From: Mytilisepta virgata
Taxonomy: Eukaryota; Mollusca; Bivalvia; Mytilida; Mytilidae
Assembly: GCA_028015205.1 (NCBI GenBank)
Contig: CM051519.1
Location: 46,790,979-46,854,978, forward strand
Reading direction: 5' to 3'
Length of the DNA stretch: 64,000 nucleotides
The translations under genes were made by a program, and so were the position numbers. Of the stretch, positions 56,660-64,000 are shown one piece after another (the stretch's first letter is position 1; each line of letters starts with the position of its first letter). The notes below the pieces were generated by a model. That model made no database searches. It saw only the letters and a list, made by a program, of their open reading frames with translations, and was not told the DNA's origin.

Positions 56660-57450
56660 GTTTTCCTTGTCATCACTTCTTCTCAGAAACCGTGAGATAT
56701 CGACATGAAACCGTTTGCAATGTCTTCAGTTCATCTGCACTCAACTTTGTTACATTAGTCTGAACGAATCTGACCACATTTCATGGAGTTATACCCCTTA
56801 ACATAATTTTCAATTTTGGTCTTTCATACAATTGATAAGTTATATGATATCACACGAAACTTAAAAGTTAGGGTCCATGACCCCAAGCGTGTAAAATGAG
56901 GTCAAAGGTCAAGATCACGTTAATTTTGCCTATGCTTGTTATCACTTCTCCTCTGAAACAGTAAAAGATAGCTGTAATGGAGAAAATATTTAGGACGTTG
57001 AGACCTTGCTTTGTTACATTTGGAAGAAAGTTGTATGGCGTCATTTTATAGGCGTAATTGCCATAACGTGTAGATTTTTGTTTTTTCGTATATTTCTCAA
57101 CAATGGTACACGATACAGACGCCATATTTTGTTTTGATATCAGTGATTGGTAACCATCAAATTTGTTTCAAGGTCAAAGGTCAAGATCATGTTCTAATTG
57201 GTGACATTTGTTTGTTATCATTACTTTCCTGAAATGGTTGAAGATAGCCATGGAAATTTATGGGGAAAATGTATTGGACATTGAGGAGCACCTTTGATAC
57301 ATTTGAGTTGACTGGTATGACGTCATCTTAAGGGAGTCACTGGAACGTTCAAATTAACAGTTTTTCGTTTATTACTTGACGATGGTACACGATAAAGGCA
57401 TGGGATCTTTTGCAATGACTTCAATGACCAATGAACCTGAGATAGGCCAC
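56660..57450. repeat. Degenerate tandem repeat of about 270 bp
   Basis: Three diverged units share GTTATCACTT or TTATCATTACTTTC, TGAAA followed by a GAAGATAGC-type word, TTTGTTACATTTG, and AATGGTACACGATA. GGTCAAAGGTCAAGATCA separates the units. The organisation is typical of bivalve dispersed repeats. Confidence 0.6.
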
Positions 57451-57473
57451 AAAGTCAAACATCAACCCAGTCA

Positions 57474-57690
57474 GCAAGCCAACGTTGGGCCATCGTTGGC
57501 CCAACGTTCTAAGTGCAAAGTGGGCCAATGTTGGACCAACATGTTGGCATAACTTTTGGCCAATGTTGTGCTTTATCGATACGTACATTAAACCAACGTT
57601 GGCCCAATGTCAACTAATATATAAATGACAATGGCCCAACGTTGGACCAACGTTACATTTTAGTTCAGTGACAATGGCCCATCATTGGCC
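57474..57690. repeat. Cluster of CCAACGTTGG-type palindromic words
   Basis: About ten overlapping words are variants of GGCCCAACGTTGG (for example near 57482, 57494, 57528, 57593, 57633 and 57675), and many are self-complementary. From 57691 to 58775 I see no gene or repeat that I can name. Confidence 0.75.
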
Positions 57691-58775
57691 AAACACAGAT
57701 AGTGTTGTTAAACGTCTTACTAATGTAATAAATGTTACATTCTGGGTATTAAATTTATTTAACGCTGAGCTAAAATTAATTCTTTGTGATTATGTGGACA
57801 GTTTACTACAAATGACAAACACTCCTTGTTTGTCCATACATATAATATCCAGTAAGTGATGTCGCAAAGTTGGATAAATATATAATATAAAAATCACATT
57901 TGTGAGACAGATATTCCTAAGTACATGTATATATGTAAAAGATACTCGGGGAAAGCAGGCAAACATGCACCATTATCATATTTTAAAACTATATATCCAC
58001 TGACGAACTCCTGACAGCCCCGTACAACACTTTGTGAAAATTAAATTGAAACAAAATATCCAAAATAAACCTGTACAAAGTAAAGAAAAAAAAACCTTAA
58101 AACATACAACGAAAAGCATAATGGTAAAGTGATACAGGTATATAAAACATTTTTACTCTCAATTTTGTTTTAGTTCTTTTTAAAATATTACAGATTAGAT
58201 AATTGTAATCACCATTCATATAAATAAAATCATTGTATCGTCCATAAGATTTGTCGATACATAGGAGATGACTCACAATGATCGGAATACTGAGTGACTG
58301 TCACATGTCCACTTTCACATATACATTTTGATTTCGGATTCATTTTCTAAGAAATCGATGAGTACCTGTAATTCTCCTTCTGGGAATAAAAACATTTCTG
58401 TTTTACGATCTCCATTAAAATAAATTTACATGCAACTTGGTATTATTTATGAAATCATTTTAAATATTTTATATACATTATCCCGCTGTTGAATCACTTG
58501 AATGCACATTTTAATCCACACAACTGCGTAGTTATTATGTTAATATAAAGTTTTTTTTCACACCAGGTCTCATCAAATTGTATCATGCAGGTGCCACTGA
58601 ATTTAAAACTTCACGCACATAACCGTCTATAAAAATGTTTACCTGCTGCATTTTTCGGGTCCTCATCACAAATTCTATTAGGATTCAGGGCATCTCTGCA
58701 CATTTCTCAAAATATTTAAATTTCGGTTGTTGTACTTGGGTCCAACACTGATGAATCATGATCAAAAATACTTAT

Positions 58776-59068
58776 TTACGTATATACATAATTATTTCTG
58801 TATATACGGAATTCGATTTCTGTGTATACATAAATCGAATTCTGTAAATACCTAAATCGAATTTCGTATACATAATTATTTCTGTATATACGTAATTATT
58901 TATGTATATACGTAATTATTTATGTATATACATAAGTACTTCTGTATATACGGAATTCGATTTTCGTATATACATTATTATTTCTGTATATACGAAATTC
59001 GATTTACGTATATACGTAATTCGATTAACGTATACACAGAAATCGAATTCAGTATATACAGACATATC
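58776..59068. repeat. Modular array of short palindromic words
   Basis: GTATATAC or GTATACA words alternate every 15-20 bases with either AATTATTT or AATTCGATTT/AATCGAATTC. The orientation of the TCGAA module switches within the array. Nothing recognisable follows to about 59590. Confidence 0.8.
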
Positions 59069-59589
59069 AAATCTTTCTTTGATTATTTTTAAACCTACTT
59101 TTCTTATGTATAATACTTCATATCAATGATATATTTATATTTTAATGTTTAAAGATTTTTTTAAACAGAGTAAAATAGAGTAATTACTTTTGATGACGTC
59201 AAATTTTGTGAAAGTTGATGTTTCCGTAAACAGTTTTAATGTATTGGAATGTAAATTATCTTTTCGTAATTAGTACCAATGAAAACGTCTAAACATAAAT
59301 CTTTAAGGTGATATTAATGAAGTTTTTACGTTTTCAGTGCAAATCCGTGTGATTGAGCATAAACTGACTATCATACAGAAAAAAAACGTCAAAAAACGTT
59401 TGGTTTATAGGTACTTTATGCATCAAATTATGACGTATAGTATTTTCTCCAAAATTTATGTAAACGTCTGATGTGTTTGGAAAGGAAAGACCTTACAAAT
59501 GTTGAAGCAAGCGAGCCATCCCTATAAAACCGTCAAATAAAACTGATTATATAATACAATTGACCAAATTAAAAGCATATTCTGATATC

Positions 59590-60140
59590 CCCCTATTCCA
59601 CGCTTTTCATTCAGGAGGTTTTTGGATCTTTCTTTGTAATGTATAGGGATAGTCTCCCTTCTAGGTGTTGAGGCTCAGACCTAGTCTTCCTTCTAGGTAT
59701 TGAGGCTCAGACCTATCACTGGAAGGTCAATTACCGAAAGGGTACGCATGACCGGAATTGCATTGTCCGGATTGAATTATTTCCCCTTTTCCCGCGATTT
59801 CCTTTCTTGATGGACTCCTTGTTTTCCATGTCAGTAGATAGGGGTACAGTCTCTCTTCGGGATGCACAGCATTACACCTGTCACTTCATCACGTAGGTCA
59901 AGGCCGACAAGTTTACATATCCTGACGATCATTGTCTGAATTATATTATCCCTTCTTTCCCGTGCTTTTCATTTCGGGTTATATCTTGGTTTTTAAGGCA
60001 ATGTTTAGGGTTGAGAACGCCTAATGAAGTATATAGGGTTACACATCACTACTAAATCAAGTATCGAAAGGGTAAAAATGACGAAGGTCAATGGCGTGAT
60101 TGGGTTATCTACCCTTTTCCCGCGTTGTTTGGGTTACTTT
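59590..60140. repeat. Degenerate tandem repeat of about 180 bp
   Basis: TTATTTCCCCTTTTCCCGCG-type words recur near 59776, 59945 and 60107, each after TTGAATTAT or TTGGGTTAT. Between them are TAGGGATAGTCTCCCTTCTA and related words. CTAGGTGTTGAGGCTCAGAC is itself locally doubled (59660-59720). From 60141 to 60997 no gene is evident. Confidence 0.55.
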
Positions 60141-60997
60141 CTGGACCTTTCATCAAAATGTATACGGTAATGGTGTTCCTCTGTGTCCTTAGCAATGGCT
60201 TAGTTTGTGGTCTCTTTCGTGGCTTCTCTTTCTCTTCGGCGCTCGAGTCTATACTTACACTGGTCAAGACTATACTCGCGTGCTCACATATTGGTCATTA
60301 TTGAAAGTTCAAAATATTTTACCGGACGAATTACCGAAAAAATCATGGAGGAACCGTTGGAAATAAAAACAACTGCAGGACGGATACAGCTCATCCAAAC
60401 ATCAAATCTCAATTAAGAGGGGGAAAGACGTCTTAAAAAAACGTGACATCAGTGGATACCAGTCCCCGGAAAACTTTAACATAGTGCGAAGTCTCAATGG
60501 AACGTAATTTTGAAAAAGCAAAAAATGAGGGATGCAGCCTGTCCTTTTTGGATAGCCATCCTCAAGCCTTGACAATTGCAGAGGTACCTTTCAACATGAA
60601 CCTGATGTAATGGTGCTCTCTCATAGATCCAATCCTTCAATGATGACAATCGATCGCCCCCAGCAGCAGCAGCATTTCATTCACCCAGAGCAGCAACAAA
60701 AAATCGAAATCTGCAAGTGAGTATAGTCCTGAGCAGTATGGAGTATAGACTCGAGCAACGAAGAACAAGAGAATAATCCAATCCAGACAATGGTCGTTCG
60801 GAAATCTAAATTCACTACGCTCAAACGAACATAAATTATTTATGTGCTAAACTACTCCGATTTCTGTATAACATACATATCTAAGCACATTCAGACATGT
60901 ATACCTTTAACTCCAATACGACACTATGAAAACAATTAATAAATGTACAATTTGTAAGGCGCAGTGACGATCTCGACGCACAAAGAAAGCCGTGTCA

Positions 60998-62491
60998 TCA
61001 TAATGATATACCTAAATTCTGAGACACTGACAAAGGTTTTTGCAAATCATCTAAAACGTAACCATCTTTAGCTTTATCGGAGTTTCAGTGACCATGAATA
61101 TTTAATAACCTATCAGAGATATTGTTTTGTGCAACCGCTGTGGCTCCGCCTGCTTTAAACGGTGCAGGCTAAAATCTGCTCTGTTACAACCTATTTCGGA
61201 CGCCGCGGAAAGAACCAATTGTCTGACTCTGGTATAAGATAAGCTTAATTTTTTCTTTCTAAAAACAAATGTCTGATTTTTTTTCAAAAAAGAGAGCAAT
61301 GAATTTATTAAAGATACAGGAACACATAAAAGGTGTTCAAGTGTTTATGGGTATTATGAACACGTGTGATTGTTTACTGTATGTTATGTAAAATAAGATT
61401 GGATGTAATTGTACGCATGCGGCTTTTGTGGTAGATGAAGTACATGTAGTCTGTGCAGTACGTGCACTAGTAGTATTTAAGCGGTTGTTATGACGTTGAA
61501 GTTCAATCGAAGTTGCCTATCAGCTTGTGTAGCATCAGTTTGTAATGTTGTTTGTGTTTAATTTCCCACCCACCCACCCAGTACTGATATAGATATATAT
61601 GTATAGAATTAATGTGAAGATTTCTATTTTGTAGTTTTTAATGTATGAAGGCCATAATTGGACTGTTGAATGGATGACGAGTATAATTACAAGACATTTC
61701 TATAAAAAATATATTTATTTCAAAAGTATTAAAATAAAAAAAAGCTGCTACACGAGTAGGCACAGTTCCCATATTTATGTGTTAGAGTTTTATTTGGTAA
61801 ATAATTTATATTCGTTTGAGCTCGGGGAATTAGAATATAAACATAAAAATAAACATATAAGAAGATAAATCGACATTTGCTTATTTTAATGTTTAAATGT
61901 ATTTATTGGACATTGAAGACTATCAAGTTTTGAAATTATAACATATTTGCCTTTCCTATAACAATCCGTCTTACTTTTCTCAATAAAAATGTCTACATTT
62001 TGCTCATGAAAAGTAATGTGTTCCGCGTTAATGCTACATGACTCGTTGTAATACAAGAACCCAGTGTAAGCCAGAACACACAATGTCAATAAACGTAAAT
62101 CTTTAAGTGATTGATTAGCAGTGTTGTATTTAGAAAATAGCTTAATCATAATGTCAGATGTAACTTGTTCTTTTTTCTTAATAGGTCTATTTAGTTTTCT
62201 TTTTTGCTACTTCTATTATCAATATAACAACTTTCGAATCACTAGGATTTCCTACCCCAGTAATGTTGTATGCCCACTTTATGCTATAAAATGCAGATTA
62301 TCACCCTAGAATGATGTGCAGACTCTATCAGTCTTTGCAAATAAAGACTTACATATAAATCCTGAAAAAATACATGTAATGTCAGGATATTTCTCGCTCC
62401 AGCAAACGAATCTTTTAAAACCTCCAGCGTATTTTGCAACTGTAGAATTGGTACGAGCACTTATAATTGTTGATGTCAAGTTATTAAACAA
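60998..62491 (-). pseudogene. DIRS-like tyrosine recombinase, broken
   Basis: The N-terminal part (62491-62306) has ARTNSTVAKYAGGFKRF. SIKWAYNITGVGNPSDSK (about 62290-62235) follows in another frame. The core 62190-61886 has SLKDLRLLTLCVLAYTGFL, where the next residue is Tyr instead of the expected catalytic Arg. A C-terminal part resumes at 61299 with LSYTRVRQLVLSAASEIG, then the GGATAVAQNNISDRL segment in a shifted frame, and DKAKDGYVLDDL with the nucleophile-region Tyr. An unrelated stretch of roughly 0.5 kb separates the two halves. Confidence 0.8.
61300..61790. other. Probable insertion inside the recombinase remnant
   Basis: Recombinase-like sequence fades near 61790 (SNEYKLFTK) and resumes at 61299. 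The intervening bases do not read as recombinase in any frame. They contain CCCACCCACCCACCCA and no recognisable element ends. Confidence 0.5.
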
Positions 62492-62889
62492 TACCCTGAG
62501 CTCTGGATGTTTAGTTCATTCTGTGACCAAAATCCAGAAGAAAACATTTTCTGCAAAAGCATTACACAATTTCTACTTAAATATAATGTATAAAAAACAC
62601 ATTAAACCAATATAAAATAATATATACATTACATATGTTATCTTTATAACAATCCTGGTTCAGTGACACTGGTCAGTAACAAGTCCAGTGACCCTGGTCA
62701 GTAACAAGTCCAGTGACTTCATGAAATTCTAAAATGTCACTTACAGAAGGACAGCATACTCCAGATTATGTTTACACAAAAAAGGTCAAAAGGCCAATGA
62801 ATGCCATTTTGGTACTATCAGTGTACTCAGTGCTCTACAAATGACTAGATGATTTATGCATTTGCTGGCTAAGGTAACAGGCGGAACTA

Positions 62890-63320
62890 ATTATTTTCAG
62901 CTTGCCAGTTACAAGAAAAAGCGTCTATGGCACAAGTTCTAGGATTCAAGTACAAGGAAAAATTGAAAAATCTATCTATACTGAACGGTCCCCAAATACT
63001 ATTTAAAAATTCAAACAATTCAAAAAATATACCCCAATCATCGGCATCAATTATTCTGGTCAAAGCACTCGCTTTCCGATTTTCTTCCCTCGAAATCCAA
63101 TGAGTATATAAAGATATATTGTTCAAAACACAAATTTCAAAAATAGACAAAGCTTGCCTGTGTAAATCTGGAATTTAACTACCCCTTTTAATGACACTAA
63201 CTGCATTTTGATTATCTGTGAATAAAAGAAAAAAAGCTATTTTCTAAAACATGTGCAAAACTGTCTATAGCTTTCACCTTTCTCCGTGTGGAGCTTTTCT
63301 TAGCCTCACATGGCGACCAG
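62890..63320 (-). pseudogene. DIRS-like RNase H remnant
   Basis: The upstream part reads KAIDSFAHVLENS. After a frame change, FTDNQNAVSVIKRGS carries the RNase H acidic residue. A stop follows, then ISLYTHWISREENRKASALT and IIDADDWGIFFELFEF. A small internal deletion near the end is likely, where the FNFSLYLNPRTC stretch joins two pieces. Confidence 0.8.
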
Positions 63321-63659
63321 TTTCTATGGGCAATGCAGGTAACCTGCTGCACCTGTTTTTGACTTACATGTAGGTATAGGTACCTGTTTCAAACCCCGGA
63401 TGTTTTCTTTCCAAAACAAAATCTCCATAATACTACCTACATGGTGATTAAATCAACACACTGATCTCAGTCATCTCTCAAACTAATATCAGAAAATGTA
63501 CTTGTCATAATTTGAGTAACATTTCCTATAACCAGGGAAAACGAAACAATTTCCCCCACTATCTAAATTTGATTTTCAATTTAATAGCAGTGGACATAAT
63601 AATATAATAAGATCAATAAAATCTTATTTTACTCGACGATAATTTCAATAAACAACTTT

Positions 63660-63925
63660 TTAAATCCCACTCGAAACCAAGCCAAGGTGTCCAGATACAT
63701 TTATCTTTTTAGGGACAAAGCCAGAGAAAAACAAATCGTCCTTCACCTTCAAAGCCTGTTCTTGACAGAGTTTTTCATTTTCTGATAAACCTAGACCATT
63801 GTCCAAATAAACAGTTATTTTAATCCCATCTTTCTGCCTGTGTGCAACTAAAGGGCGTACCACTTTAGTTAAAATATATCCTGCAGAACACAGCCCAAAC
63901 GGCAAAACTGTAAACACAAAATATT
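63660..63925 (-). pseudogene. DIRS-like RT fragment with altered catalytic motif
   Basis: The fragment reads FTVLPFGLCSAGYILTKVVR and then ITVYLDNGLGLSENE. The first is the family's conserved palm segment. The second should hold a YLDD-type catalytic box, but here the second Asp is Asn. A stop precedes the fragment at its N-terminal side. Confidence 0.85.
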
Positions 63926-64000
63926 ACTATTATTATAGTATCACCAACCTTCCATGAAAACCCAAGATAGTTTGGTGATTATAAAAAATATCAAGATTAT

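Larger units (their letters stand above)
60998..63930 (-). mobile_element. Degenerate DIRS-like tyrosine-recombinase retrotransposon
   Basis: On the minus strand the order is reverse transcriptase (63.9 kb), RNase H (63.3-62.9 kb), then tyrosine recombinase (62.5-61.0 kb), the order known for DIRS elements. Many stops and frame changes interrupt it. The RT upstream of the palm and any gag are missing, or lie outside the recognisable part. Terminal repeats were not found. Confidence 0.85.

Overview
The window is AT-rich animal DNA, very probably from a bivalve mollusc. It is peppered with the ACATGTACATG motif. It also carries dispersed repeats that I recognise from bivalve genomes, such as the GTGAGC-GATACAG-GCTCAC tail near 1739 and the (CCGT)n block near 21560. 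The species assignment is from memory and was not tested. There is no operon-like or prokaryotic gene organisation. Almost everything recognisable is mobile or repetitive DNA.

The dominant structure is a giant inverted repeat. A left arm (1-18157) and a right arm (30506-48669) of about 18.16 kb face each other across a 12.35-kb unrelated spacer. The arms are nearly identical. I noticed only about six substitutions and a handful of small indels, mainly where they change the reading frames. The left arm begins at base 1, so the true outer end of the palindrome is not visible.

Each arm carries four long ORFs pointing the same way (plus strand in the left arm, minus strand in the right). ORF1 is a Helitron-type Rep/helicase with a C-terminal OTU protease-like domain. 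ORF2 is a CCCH-zinc-finger TatD nuclease. ORF3 is an unrecognised 209-residue protein. ORF4 is a coiled-coil, Ser/Thr-rich, Lys-rich protein. The right arm has all four intact. The left arm has a frameshift in ORF1, a Gln-to-Lys change in a helicase motif of ORF1, and a nonsense codon in ORF4. Every ORF begins a few bases after a splice-acceptor-like AG, and a strong donor follows the TatD stop codon. ORF4 ends with an A AAA AAC heptamer that would lead by -1 frameshift into a 31-codon extension resembling the preceding tail. Several MITE families are inserted around the ORFs: TTA/TAA, TTAA and TA target sites.

The spacer (18158-30505) holds a 5'-truncated LINE reverse-transcriptase remnant, five copies of a 161-bp satellite, an array of about 73-bp repeats interrupted by a MITE, and further MITEs. 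Its right end is a set of three nested or adjacent MITEs. The left arm stops exactly at the TTA target site of one of them.

Right of the palindrome (48670-64000) are a long foldback element, a duplicated block with a poly-C tract, several tandem arrays, one possible terminal exon of a host gene (56270-56434), a modular array of short palindromic words (58776-59068), and a degenerate DIRS-like tyrosine-recombinase retrotransposon on the minus strand (60998-63930).
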